A stretch of 64,000 nucleotides of DNA from Opisthorchis felineus (Eukaryota; Platyhelminthes; Trematoda; Opisthorchiida; Opisthorchiidae): assembly GCA_004794785.1 (NCBI GenBank), contig SJOL01009557.1:352080-416079 (forward strand), read 5' to 3'. Position numbers and translations under genes: made by a program. The stretch's first letter is position 1. Every line of letters begins with the position of its first letter. Below, piece after piece: positions 1-10,929 of this stretch. The notes under the pieces are model-generated. The model saw only the letters and a list, made by a program, of their open reading frames with translations. It was not told the origin of the DNA and did no database searches.

Positions 1-1094
1 CGGTAGACATATCACGGAGGATGGCTCCAGACTGGAGGGGTAATGGAATTGAAGGCACTTGAAATGAAGGAAAAGATAGAATGATCACTATGTGATCACG
101 ATGTTGAATGTTCGCCAGTTTGGCAAGGTGCAACGGCGTGTAAGAGTGAAAAGTGTTGATGCCTGGGCGAGATAGGGCGTCTGCAACGACATTGTCTGAT
201 CCTGGAGTGTACCGAATGTCAGTAGTGAATTGGGAAGTATAGTCCAGATGACGTATCTCGCGTGGTGAATAGCGGTCAGGCTTGGCGTTGAAAGCATACG
301 TAAGTGGCTTATGATCGGTTTGAATGGTAAACGATCTACCTTCTAGCAAGTGCCGGAAATAGCGAATAACAAGGTAAATTGTGAGTAATTCACGACCACA
401 AGTATTGTACCGCGTTTGGGCAGCCTGCATCTTCTGTGAGAAAAAGGCTAATGGTTGAAAGACCTGATGAAATACAGCGCCGACAGCAGCGTTTGAGGCA
501 TCAGTTGTCAAAATAAGCTTTGTGTTCTCATGGGTGTCGTGAAAAGATAGCTTTGCGGCGTGAGTGATTGCCTGCTTGGCTCTTTCGAAAGCAGTAATGG
601 CGGCGGATGGCAAGGTAACAGATTTTTCTTTGGAGCCAAGTCAATCGGTCAGTGGCTGTAAGACATCTGCACAATGAGGGATAAATCGCCGATAATAGCT
701 GATAATACCAATAAAACGGCAAAGCTGGGTGATAGTGGTGGGTATGGGAAAAGACTCTAGGGCCAAAATGCGATTGGGCAGTGGCGAAATGCCCGTTGGG
801 TCAATGTGGTGACCTAGAAAATCTAAGCTGGTTACACCAAACAAGCATTTGTCAATATTCAAGCGTATGTTGTAGGTAGAAACACGTTGACATACTGCCC
901 TGAGATGGTCTGCATGCTCAGTTGGGGATGTGTTAGCGATTGAAACGTCGCCTAGATAAGCATACACAAAAGGCAAACTACGTAAACCACGTAAAGCTTC
1001 GTCCATGAAACGCTGAAACGTTTGAGCTGCATTTCGAAGACCAAAGGGCATACGCGTGAATTCGAAAAGGCCAAACGGTGTTGTGACAGCTGGG
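1..1094 (-). pseudogene. Ty3/gypsy pol fragment: RT palm and RNase H
   Basis: Read on the minus strand from 1094 down, the frame gives the RT block TPFGLFEFTRMPFGLRNAAQ, then the motif C region at about 941-963. One in-frame TGA (641-643) follows, and the same frame stays open to base 1. That part carries RNase H signatures: LTTDAS, GRELLTIYL, TDHKPLTYAF and DNVVADALSR. The order RT then RNase H is that of a Ty3/gypsy polyprotein. Integrase would lie beyond the left edge of the window. The catalytic YxDD box reads YLGD (glycine codon near 950-952), so together with the stop the copy is dead. The N-terminal half of RT is missing because the homology ends at the N at 1095. The family may be CsRn1/Boudicca-like, but that is inference. 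Confidence 0.93.
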
Positions 1095-1095
1095 N
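1095..1095. other. Single ambiguous base at a homology break
   Basis: The only N in the window. Retrotransposon similarity stops exactly here and AT-rich unrelated sequence follows, so this may be a one-base scaffold join rather than a miscalled base. Confidence 0.8.
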
Positions 1096-1715
1096 ATATT
1101 TTATTATACTATATTTATACACTGTATTTTACCACCTTTCATCGTGCGATTTATACCATTTTAATTTAAATTCACCTGCTGATCCAATAATTTTCTCCAT
1201 ATAAGTTCTCCGAAATGATCTCAACCGGATTTATGTTTAGGAATTCGTCCACCAAATCTAGCCCCGTATCGGTTTGGCCCTTTTCCGTTTTCGTGTTCCA
1301 CGTCTGTTAGTTTATAGGTTACGTGTCGACAAACAGAACGATGAAGATCGTGTTTTCGATTTAATTGGAAGCGGAAGCTATCAAATTTGAGCCGAAATTT
1401 TGTCCCGCCTGGGAAGTCAATCAAAGCCAAAAATCAGATGATCACTGCACGTATATTTCACCTTTTCAGGAATCATCAGCAGTGCGAATCTAGAGAGATT
1501 CAGATCGGCGACATTCCAGTCAGTGAGGAGCGGAGATTCATTGGTTTAATTCGCACCTGGACAAGGTTGATGACCTCATAGATGGAAGAATAATTTGTCG
1601 TGTAACATATTTTCTCTTCTGAGCTCCTTCTAACTTGCTGATAATCTGAGGAGAATGAAGAGTCTCCAATGCAGAAGTGAGGCGAACTTATACTGAGAAA
1701 CCGAGAAGCACTATA
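1096..1715. other. Unannotated intergenic sequence
   Basis: No gene seen. A short block near 1469-1495 resembles the body of the SINE-A family (GAATCATCAGCAGTGCG) but soon diverges. The small ORFs here have no recognisable content. Confidence 0.5.
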
Positions 1716-1845
1716 CACCTGTTCCATCTTCATTAGTAACCATCAACAGTGCGCTTCACATCAGGGAATCTGAAGCCCGAAGCCTCTAGGCTAGTAGTTG
1801 AAATCTTGACCTTTCGTCCACAAGAGGCTTTTCAGCAGTGTGATT
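1716..1845 (-). repeat. SINE-A copy (tRNA-derived), degenerate
   Basis: Same order of blocks as the better copies at 39534-39735 and 56440-56645: tail CCTGTTCCATC, body ATCAACAGTGCGC, then the tRNA-like head near CCACAAGAGGC...CAGTGTGATT. It is strongly diverged, so the boundaries are approximate. Confidence 0.6.
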
Positions 1846-1907
1846 AATGTGCATGTGGACGGGATATGGCCCCACTCATCGTTCAATCCTGGATCTACAA
1901 AATGTTA

Positions 1908-4900
1908 CCACGTGACAGCTGGCGCCCTGTTTGAAGTTCGTTCAAATGCAAGGTTCATCGGCGGGTGAAAATCTTTTCCCTTCTAATCTACTTGTAAGTT
2001 GTTGGTAGCACGAAGAGAGTGTGAAACTTCAGTAGGGGTCTGGCCTTGAATGTAAAGTCTGTCTTGGCGGATTTTGACCGCTCAGATAAAGTAGTCTACC
2101 GAATACGGGATTGGACTGTGGTTGTGAAAATGTTGAGCACACTGTACAGGGAGTTGTTAGGGTGAAGAACCACTTCCTTCCGATACAGCATTTTTGAATG
2201 CATACAATTTTGCGTACCCATCACTCTCTTTTGAGCAGTCCTGCTCTCATGGCGCAATTATTCTGATGAGTCCACACGAAAACGGAGGTGCACTGGACTC
2301 GAGTTCCGCTCTTAAAAGAGTTCTTAAGCCATGCAAACCCTTAGCCTTGCCGGAGTTCGAAATCCGCATACCTAGCATGCGTAGTGGTCTGCGTACCCAG
2401 AAAGCTACTTTAACAGGAGTGAGTGGCAAAGAAATAAATCTAATTACTCTGAATTGAGTATACAATAATAAAAAGGGTCGAATAGAACAGACTCACTAAG
2501 AATTGTTCTCTTTGAAATAGTTCGTCGTTGGCCCAGGTCAGTGAATAAATAATAATCCGATCGCGGATGTCCAGGGGTCTTCTTTTGGACAGCTCACACA
2601 TACAATAAACTCCGAAGACAGTCTGAAATGTTTTGATACCAGAGTTAGCAAATGAAGCTCGCGAATGACCGCCGTAAGCGCGAGCGAAGTGAGAAGAGAA
2701 AGTAGGAGCATGTGACCACGCCAGTATTGTATGTAAATTGTACAAATGCGCGTTTTTGTGGTTTTTGCGTATCCGAACAATAAACGTTTGTGGAATTGAT
2801 GAAATACGTAACGTTGTAATGAAAGCAAAAGAAATGTACAAAACACCACACGTGGTAGCTGACGCCCTGTTTGAAGATCGCTCAAATGGAAGGCTCATCA
2901 GGCGGTGAAAATCTTTTCCCTTCTAATCTACTTGTAAGTTGTTGGTAGCACGAAGAGAGTGTGAAACTTCAGTAGGGGTCTGGCCTTGAATGTAAAGTCT
3001 GCCTTGGCGGATTTTGACCGCTCAGATAAAGTAGTCTACCGAATACGGGATTGGACTGTGGTTGTGAAAATGTTGAGCACACTGTACAGGGAGTTGTTAG
3101 GGTGAAGAACCACTTCCTTCCGATACAGCATTTTTGAATGCATACAATTTTGCGTACCCATCACTCTCTTTTGAGCAGTCCTGCTCTCATGGCGCAATTA
3201 TTCTGATGAGTCCACACGAAAACGGAGGTGCACTGGACTCGAGTTCCGCTCTTAAAAGAGTTCTTAAGCCATGCAAACCCTTAGCCTTGCCGGAGTTCGA
3301 AATCCGCATACCTAGCATGCGTAGTGGTCTGCGTACCCAGAAAGCTACTTTAACAGGAGTGAGTGGCAAAGAAATAAATCTAATTACTCTGAATTGAGTA
3401 TACAATAATAAAAAGGGTCGAATAGAACAGACTCACTAAGAATTGTTCTCTTTGAAATAGTTCGTCGTTGGCCCAGGTCAGTGAATAAATAATAATCCGA
3501 TCGCGGATGTCCAGGGGTCTTCTTTTGGACAGCTCACACATACAATAAACTCCGAAGACAGTCTGAAATGTTTTGATACCAGAGTTAGCAAATGAAGCTC
3601 GCGAATGACCGCCGTAAGCGCGAGCGAAGTGAGAAGAGAAAGTAGGAGCATGTGACCACGCCAGTATTGTATGTAAATTGTACAAATGCGCGTTTTTGTG
3701 GTTTTTGCGTATCCGAACAATAAACGTTTGTGGAATTGATGAAATACGTAACGTTGTAATGAAAGCAAAAGAAATGTACAAAACACCACACGTGGTAGCT
3801 GACGCCCTGTTTGAAGATCGCTCAAATGGAAGGCTCATCAGGCGGTGAAAATCTTTTCCCTTCTAATCTACTTGTAAGTTGTTGGTAGCACGAAGAGAGT
3901 GTGAAACTTCAGTAGGGGTCTGGCCTTGAATGTAAAGTCTGCCTTGGCGGATTTTGACCGCTCAGATAAAGTAGTCTACCGAATACGGGATTGGACTGTG
4001 GTTGTGAAAATGTTGAGCACACTGTACAGGGAGTTGTTAGGGTGAAGAACCACTTCCTTCCGATACAGCATTTTTGAATGCATACAATTTTGCGTACCCA
4101 TCACTCTCTTTTGAGCAGTCCTGCTCTCATGGCGCAATTATTCTGATGAGTCCACACGAAAACGGAGGTGCACTGGACTCGAGTTCCGCTCTTAAAAGAG
4201 TTCTTAAGCCATGCAAACCCTTAGCCTTGCCGGAGTTCGAAATCCGCATACCTAGCATGCGTAGTGGTCTGCGTACCCAGAAAGCTACTTTAACAGGAGT
4301 GAGTGGCAAAGAAATAAATCTAATTACTCTGAATTGAGTATACAATAATAAAAAGGGTCGAATAGAACAGACTCACTAAGAATTGTTCTCTTTGAAATAG
4401 TTCGTCGTTGGCCCAGGTCAGTGAATAAATAATAATCCGATCGCGGATGTCCAGGGGTCTTCTTTTGGACAGCTCACACATACAATAAACTCCGAAGACA
4501 GTCTGAAATGTTTTGATACCAGAGTTAGCAAATGAAGCTCGCGAATGACCGCCGTAAGCGCGAGCGAAGTGAGAAGAGAAAGTAGGAGCATGTGACCACG
4601 CCAGTATTGTATGTAAATTGTACAAATGCGCGTTTTTGTGGTTTTTGCGTATCCGAACAATAAACGTTTGTGGAATTGATGAAATACGTAACGTTGTAAT
4701 GAAAGCAAAAGAAATGTACAAAACACCACACGTGGTAGCTGACGCCCTGTTTGAAGATCGCTCAAATGGAAGGCTCATCAGGCGGTGAAAATCTTTTCCC
4801 TTCTAATCTACTTGTAAGTTGTTGGTAGCACGAAGAGAGTGTGAAACTTCAGTAGGGGTCTGGCCTTGAATGTAAAGTCTGCCTTGGCGGATTTTGACCG

Positions 4901-6060
4901 CTCAGATAAAGTAGTCTACCGAATACGGGATTGGACTGTGGTTGTGAAAATGTTGAGCACACTGTACAGGGAGTTGTTAGGGTGAAGAACCACTTCCTTC
5001 CGATACAGCATTTTTGAATGCATACAATTTTGCGTACCCATCACTCTCTTTTGAGCAGTCCTGCTCTCATGGCGCAATTATTCTGATGAGTCCACACGAA
5101 AACGGAGGTGCACTGGACTCTAATTCCGCTCTTAAAAGAGTTCTTAAGCCATGCAAACCCTTAGCCTTGCCGGAGTTCGAAATCCGCATACCTAGCATGC
5201 GTAGTGGTCTGCGTACCCAGAAAGCTACTTTAACAGGAGTGAGTGGCAAAGAAATAAATCTAATTACTCTGAATTGAGTATACAATAATAAAAAGGGTCG
5301 AATAGAACAGACTCACTAAGAATTGTTCTCTTTGAAATAGTTCGTCGTTGGCCCAGGTCAGTGAATAAATAATAATCCGATCGCGGATGTCCAGGGGTCT
5401 TCTTTTGGACAGCTCACACATACAATAAACTCCGAAGACAGTCTGAAATGTTTTGATACCAGAGTTAGCAAATGAAGCTCGCGAATGACCGCCGTAAGCG
5501 CGAGCGAAGTGAGAAGAGAAAGTAGGAGCATGTGACCACGCCAGTATTGTATGTAAATTGTACAAATGCGCGTTTTTGTGGTTTTTGCGTATCCGAACAA
5601 TAAACGTTTGTGGAATTGATGAAATACGTAACGTTGTAATGAAAGCAAAAGAAATGTACAAAACACCACACGTGGTAGCTGACGCCCTGTTTGAAGATCG
5701 CTCAAATGGAAGGCTCATCAGGCGGTGAAAATCTTTTCCCTTCTAATCTACTTGTAAGTTGTTGGTAGCACGAAGAGAGTGTGAAACTTCAGTAGGGGTC
5801 TGGCCTTGAATGTAAAGTCTGCCTTGGCGGATTTTGACCGCTCAGATAAAGTAGTCTACCGAATACGGGATTGGACTGTGGTTGTGAAAATGTTGAGCAC
5901 ACTGTACAGGGAGTTGTTAGGGTGAAGAACCACTTCCTTCCGATACAGCATTTTTGAATGCATACAATTTTGCGTACCCATCACTCTCTTTTGAGCAGTC
6001 CTGCTCTCATGGCGCAATTATTCTGATGAGTCCACACGAAAACGGAGGTGCACTGGACTC
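1908..6060. repeat. Tandem array, 940-bp unit, about 4.4 copies
   Basis: Landmarks recur at exactly 940-bp spacing: the small ORF beginning MNAYNFAYPSLSF starts at 2194, 3134, 4074, 5014 and 5954. Copies look almost identical. I noticed T versus C at one site in the first unit (GTCTGTCTTGG against GTCTGCCTTGG) and TCTAATTCC instead of TCGAGTTCC in the fourth. The first ~60 bases (1908-1970) are a diverged version of the unit boundary seen at 2847-2910. Each unit carries overlapping ORFs of 87 (plus) and 152, 115, 72 and 68 (minus) codons, none recognisable. The unit contains SINE-like text (CTTGCCGGAGTTCGAAATCC) and CTGATGAGTCCACACGAAAA. Low divergence implies very recent amplification, or an assembly-sensitive locus. 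Confidence 0.97.
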
Positions 6061-6145
6061 GAGTTCCGCTCTTATTAGAGCTCTTCAGCCGAGCAAACCT
6101 TTAGCCTTGCCGGAATTTGAACTCCGCACACCTGGCATGCAAGGT
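6061..6145 (+). repeat. Diverged edge of the 940-bp array
   Basis: The array ends in a stretch alignable to 2281-2365 of the unit but with about 20 percent substitutions, several at third positions of the plus frame (CCG for CCA, CCT for CCC, GAA for GAG, TTT for TTC). The frame reads ALIRALQPSKPLALPEFELR where the units read ALKRVLKPCKPLALPEFEIR. It ends at GCATGCAAGGTGAGCG, which looks like a splice donor. Beyond about 6145 there is no similarity to the unit. Confidence 0.7.
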
Positions 6146-6807
6146 GAGCGCACGCCACCAACGCCCGCTGGACTCACTGGAGTTATCATGTCTGAACAGG
6201 TGATTCGGTTCACGCTTGAGCGGTGTGATCGGTTTGCTCAAAGCCTCAATCGGCGACCAAGTAACTATCCTGTCTGCGTCGAACTACTAACCCGTCTGTC
6301 TGGACTTCTTATTCATTCATCCAGAACCACGGATTTCTGAAACACGCTGGATAGCTTTTAATTAGGTGGTTGCGGGATTTGTTGAATCCGCGTTCGGTTA
6401 GCTCCCGTGGCTGGAATAATCCCGAACATATAATTACTGTTCCACACAGCAAGATAGGAATAGAGAAAGGGAAAGGAACATAGTGGTTTCTGACAGTAAA
6501 ATATTTTGAGATTTGCGTCTGCACGGAGATACACCACCTTGCTTCATGCACGTCTGTTACTTCATAACCATAACGCATAGAACATACTGCTTAGGCTGAG
6601 TTATTAGCGGGGCCAATGTTGGTCAAATCACGGAAAGCTGACTGTTGTCGTGGTCATTTTTATATACTCAACGGTTTAAATTTTTGGTTGACTGTCTGAT
6701 ATGGGTCAATATCATAAGGTACTGTTAAAGTTTTTCGTCCTGATGGAACCCAGAAAGTTTACTACGTACCTGTCGGTTGTTACTTTTGCTAGAAGTTTAC
6801 TCTCGAG
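6146..6807. other. Unannotated intergenic sequence
   Basis: An open frame runs from the array to 6340. After that I see no gene, repeat or RNA that I recognise. Confidence 0.4.
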
Positions 6808-7452
6808 ATGTGCTATAATAGGCAATTACACACACCAGTGGGATTAACTGAAATCAAATGGGTGGTATTTCCTCACGTGACGAAATTCCTATGTAGCCTG
6901 TCACACCTCATAGAGATGGCCCCATCAGCTGACCGCATGACAGTCAAATATTGGCCTGTCGCACATGGTTTTACTCAGCCCATACGTGAGTCACCTAGGA
7001 TGCATCATGCACTACCCATTTACACTGTCATTCAACCACATTTTATAATAGTATTCTATCACGAAGTCAACATTGCAACGAACATTCTTGAATCATCACT
7101 GGTGCCGAGTGTATTCTTCTTACAACATCCTTCTTTGCAACGAAATTTCCTTACTACGTACTTTTTCAACATCCTACTACAATTACCCTCGTTAGCACTG
7201 GACCGATTATGCAGGTTAATGCACATCAACAATATGGATAGAAAAGAATACTCTGTACGGAAAAATACTAGCCGGAATTCACGAAAACTTGAGAGTGTTC
7301 TGCGTAAGTTGCCAAGTTTACACATGTTAATGACATTCATTTCCATAGACAACGAATTATTAAGAGACTCTTGGGATACCACTTTCTTGAAGAATGGAAT
7401 AATCGAGGGTTTGTATGAAATTAATCGTTATCGGCATCACATTGACTATTAA
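6808..7452 (+). CDS. Hypothetical protein, 214 codons, unrecognised
   Basis: Uninterrupted ATG-to-TAA frame of 214 codons, the longest non-transposon ORF outside the EGR gene. The middle (about residues 70-135) is rich in hydrophobic and aromatic residues (PHFIIVFYHEV, TTYFFNILLQLPSLALDRL). The C-terminal part is basic and then acidic. An AATAAAG sequence lies about 35 bases after the stop (7483-7490), as a polyadenylation signal would. No domain is recognised, and a minus-strand ORF overlaps at 7059-7382. In an AT-rich stretch of this size an ORF this long could arise by chance, so it is only a candidate. Confidence 0.22.
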   Translation: MCYNRQLHTPVGLTEIKWVVFPHVTKFLCSLSHLIEMAPSADRMTVKYWPVAHGFTQPIRESPRMHHALPIYTVIQPHFIIVFYHEVNIATNILESSLVPSVFFLQHPSLQRNFLTTYFFNILLQLPSLALDRLCRLMHINNMDRKEYSVRKNTSRNSRKLESVLRKLPSLHMLMTFISIDNELLRDSWDTTFLKNGIIEGLYEINRYRHHIDY

Positions 7453-8264
7453 GAACAGATCTAGACGACTTCTAATACGGTCTAATAAAGAAATAAACAA
7501 ATTCGGTGCTTTTTTAAAGCCCTAGTGAGGCTAGTTTGGCCTACTTTGTGTTACGTTGCGACAAAGATGGAGACGTTGATAATTTTCACACGAGTTTCTT
7601 GAGGTTATTAGTCGTGCATCTCCAGGGCTTTTCTTTTGAATATGTGGGAAGAGGCGCTACTGTTGAGTAAGCATAATGACTACCCGACGAACATTTGGTG
7701 GAATATGGGGAATTCGTTCTAACGGATTCTTGGCACAGTATGACAAGAAGAACTAAAGATTCATGGGAACGATTCAAACGCAGGTCATCTAGCATCATCT
7801 TTGCAATATATTGTCTTTATGCTTCTGAATAGTTAACCCTTGTGCGAGAGTCGTTGTTTTTGACGGATGACACCTGAGAGTATACAGTCATTACTAGCCA
7901 CGTTGAGGTTGATTACTACCAGGCCAATAAGTCTACTTACTGACAATAGAAAATTAGCGGAACCCTGCTGGGATTGCAAAGTGCATCAGTTGTAGGTGGT
8001 ATTGAATCTGGGATCTCAGAAACCGCTCGTATCGTGCCTTGGACAATTAGTTCGTTAAATGTAATTTGATAGTTCTGCGTTAAATTTTCTTTTGCATTTA
8101 CTAGTGGGAGTGAATCTGATTTCTCCCTCGTATAAGCCAGGAGTCTAAAACCCAGGGAACGTGCTGACAGAAGGATTCGAGTTGATCGTTGTAATCCTCA
8201 ATTTTATGCTTGAGAAGGGATTAGTATATGGTAGTCGTGGGCGTAAAAAGCTTCGTCGTGTCCG
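7453..8264. other. Unannotated intergenic sequence
   Basis: No coding, RNA or repeat signature recognised, apart from the AATAAAG at 7483-7490. Confidence 0.4.
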
Positions 8265-8370
8265 ATGTTGACGAAAACTCGGGGACTGCGCCTACCTGAT
8301 GAGCCCCAAGAAGGGCGAAACCGGTTGTGGGCCGCCGAAGAGTTTTCAGCGACCTTGCGAGTAGTTTCCG
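8265..8370 (+). repeat. Hammerhead-like repeat family, copy 1 (best core)
   Basis: Contains CTGATGAGCCCCAAGAAGGG followed directly by CGAAAC. That is a CUGAUGA box, a GCCC/GGGC stem II with a CAAGAA loop, and a GAAAC box. Upstream GAAAACTC (about 8274-8281) is an exact complement of GAGTTTTC (about 8340-8347). Other copies lie at 19195, 19495, 49590 (minus), 49910 and 57385 (minus). The CUGAUGA and GAAA boxes match hammerhead ribozymes, but I could not find a convincing stem III plus NUH cleavage site, so catalysis is not claimed. Confidence 0.65.
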
Positions 8371-10270
8371 TTATGAAATTTGCATAATTACTTTGTCTTG
8401 TGGCACTTTTCTTTATACTGCACGAGCTGCGGCAATCTATAGGTCCAGTTTATCTTCATTTCCAAGTATACACACACATACAAGAGGGTTTACGTTGTAC
8501 CAGTGCGTCGCCATAGTTGCGTTTAGATGACATTTACTGACTTTCTTTAACTCCGGGTCAATAACTATTATTGATTTCGCTATCCACCGAATGCATCTCA
8601 CACTATGTTCGGGTACATAGCAGTACGATTTAAAACCACATGATACAATATACCATTGATTACTTATCAGTACTACATCGAGCTCACATGGCTGGAAGAA
8701 TTGTGTCTACAGTCGCCACTCATCAGGTCTCTGCAGTTGCCAACTAAGAGAAAATACAAGTTAAAAAACAAAGTTATTTTGCTTGAACCTTTTCACTGTG
8801 TTCATTCATGAGGATTTCCCAACTGCTTGTGTTGTAATAAAAAAGAGCTTCGCTGGGCCACGGAGCCCGTGGATAAAATACCACCTTCCGCCTGTCTAGA
8901 AGATTTGCCTGGTCAAGTGGATAATGATCGGTCTTGTTTTTCGTTTTCGATTGCTATTTTGTTACATGAATGCTTGTGGTTGAATGGCCCACGAATCTAC
9001 AAACGGTATCTGAAGAATGGGTGCATGAGGGTGTTTATTGAAAGTTTGGCTCTTTACGTGTCCTTCCACGTATACCTAGCACATTTCGATGGTTAAGGAA
9101 GATTTTAATTATGATCATATAATGTTTTGCTGAATATGGCTATCACATATGACTATTAGATAAGTTCCTGGGGAGTGTTGAGTTTACATGAGTAGACAGT
9201 TTTTTGCTCAAGACTCTATTTGTTATTGTGAACGTCCCCATTTCTGATTAAAATGGGCCTTCCATGAGACACTTTCCCCAAAGAAAAGTTACGCGAGCGT
9301 AGCTCTACTCTAGTCTCCATTTTTACAAAAGATCGCCTTCGGAGAAAGACTTCCCCCGGGGAAGGCAAGTAAGCCCATTCCCCTTGGTGTCCTCTCTTCG
9401 AAGGCTTGCTGAACTCCGCTTCCAATGTTATTAATTGATCCCTTGGTTACTTTTTGTTGTGCTTTAAGTTTTCTGTTTTGGTCCAATGCAAATACTAGCA
9501 CGGACTCAGTGACTGCATCCAACGGATTTCCCATACAAGACAACTAGTAAAGCCAAACGAAGGTCAAAGTAGGACGTTCTGTGGGTCTAAATAACTCAAA
9601 CGGGAATCACATGACAAACGAGGTAGCGGAGAACATGGTCACCTATGTCCTCAAATGAATTCTTTGAGAGTAGTGTACCCAAATGTCGCACGACTGGAGC
9701 GGTAAAATGAATGATAAACGAGGTTTGAAGGGGAAATTGAATGAGGTAACGTGTGATAATCTGATATTTATCTGGTTCCCAATAATTATATTTCACCTTT
9801 TATTACTAGAATGCATTTTGGGAATAATCGATCTTGTTTTGTGGCTTCTATTCCCATTTAGCTAGGTGACAAATTTACTGTTTCGTAATCAACTAAACGT
9901 TCTGGACCGTGGGTCGTGATGGAGATTCACAGCTTACTACGGGAACGTCACGGGCATGTCAACTATTGATTGACCAATACTTTAAACTTAGTTGAGTCGA
10001 AAAAGCTGCGAAAAGCTTCTTACAAGTTAGTAACAGTGAAAGGAGAAAGTCCCTCCGCTGCGAAGTTAATCAGCAAACGCGAACCATGCCGTTACAAGCT
10101 ATAACACACGACAGTAAACATGTCGTATGTACAGAGACTCTGAAAAGTGAACATTCCAAAGCATCGTCTTAAACTTTCCTGGACATTTTTCACACATTAA
10201 ACAATTATAAACGAACAACGCAAAGCGGTTCCATAATTTCCGTAATAAGCTTCACCTTCCGCCAGATACG
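8371..10270. other. Unannotated intergenic sequence
   Basis: Short ORFs on both strands without recognisable content. No repeat of the families described elsewhere was recognised in this 1.9 kb. Confidence 0.4.
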
Positions 10271-10868
10271 GGGGTGGAGCCTGGACACCGAACCATAGGT
10301 TACTTGCATTCTTCATCAGTAGTGTGCACCTTTACACAACTTCTCCCTTTAAAGACCACGTGCATGCCACCGATGTTCCATTTATCTCAGTTAGTCTGGC
10401 CTAAGCATCTGGTCTATTCGGCACCTCTTCGGGTGTATCATGCCACTTTCAAAGCTGGGCACCGTTTATTCTTTTCGACCCCCGACCGTCCTGAATCGTA
10501 TGAACGTCCCCTTGACGGTCAGAAACGACAAGCAGGACTTTCCACCGAATTCCCAACCTCCACGACCCCAATCCACTCCTTCCAGGATTCTGATGATCTT
10601 TCCATTTGATCTTAGGGCCTATGGGAGACGGTCTTGCTCTCCTACCTGCCGTTTTCTGTCTAGTCCTTTCCTGAACGGCGGTCAAGTTTTCTCGAGCTTT
10701 CCTCCATTCCTCTCCTAGCTCCTCCGGAGACAGGCGTGTTGTCGGCCACAACCCAATTTCCTGATCAATTGGAAGGCATGGATATTGACCGTACATCAAC
10801 ATGAATGGGGACTTGCCTGTGGTTGACTGGATTGACGCACGATGTGCTAACGACACCATCGGCCATCC
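10271..10868 (-). pseudogene. Ty3/gypsy integrase C-terminal fragment
   Basis: On the minus strand from 10859 the frame reads AHRASIQSTTGKSPFMLMYG, the conserved end of the gypsy integrase core. A helical basic stretch follows (EELGEEWRKARENL and QERTRQKTAGRR). The frame continues into the integrase tail (IQDGRGSKRINGAQL) and hits a stop near 10449, with further stops below. The core with the DDE residues is absent, so this is a 5'-truncated remnant. It lies head to head with the plus-strand element at 10930, only about 60 bases away, and is a separate insertion. Confidence 0.85.
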
Positions 10869-10929
10869 CGGAAATCCGGGTTTATCTTATTTTCATATGT
10901 GGTCTCCAGTCGCATTCAGAGAGTAATAT

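Noticed and set aside
2262..2290. Hammerhead ribozyme inside the 940-bp unit (CTGATGAGTCCACACGAAAA)
   Set aside because: Stem II would have only one base pair and no stem III or cleavage site is evident; noted but not called.
2440..5718. 152- and 115-codon minus ORFs in each 940-bp unit as genes
   Set aside because: They are copies of one chance-length frame duplicated with the unit, overlap each other in different frames, and show no recognisable domain.
1908..6060. CRISPR-like or centromeric short-repeat array
   Set aside because: The unit is 940 bp without spacers, in a eukaryotic context.
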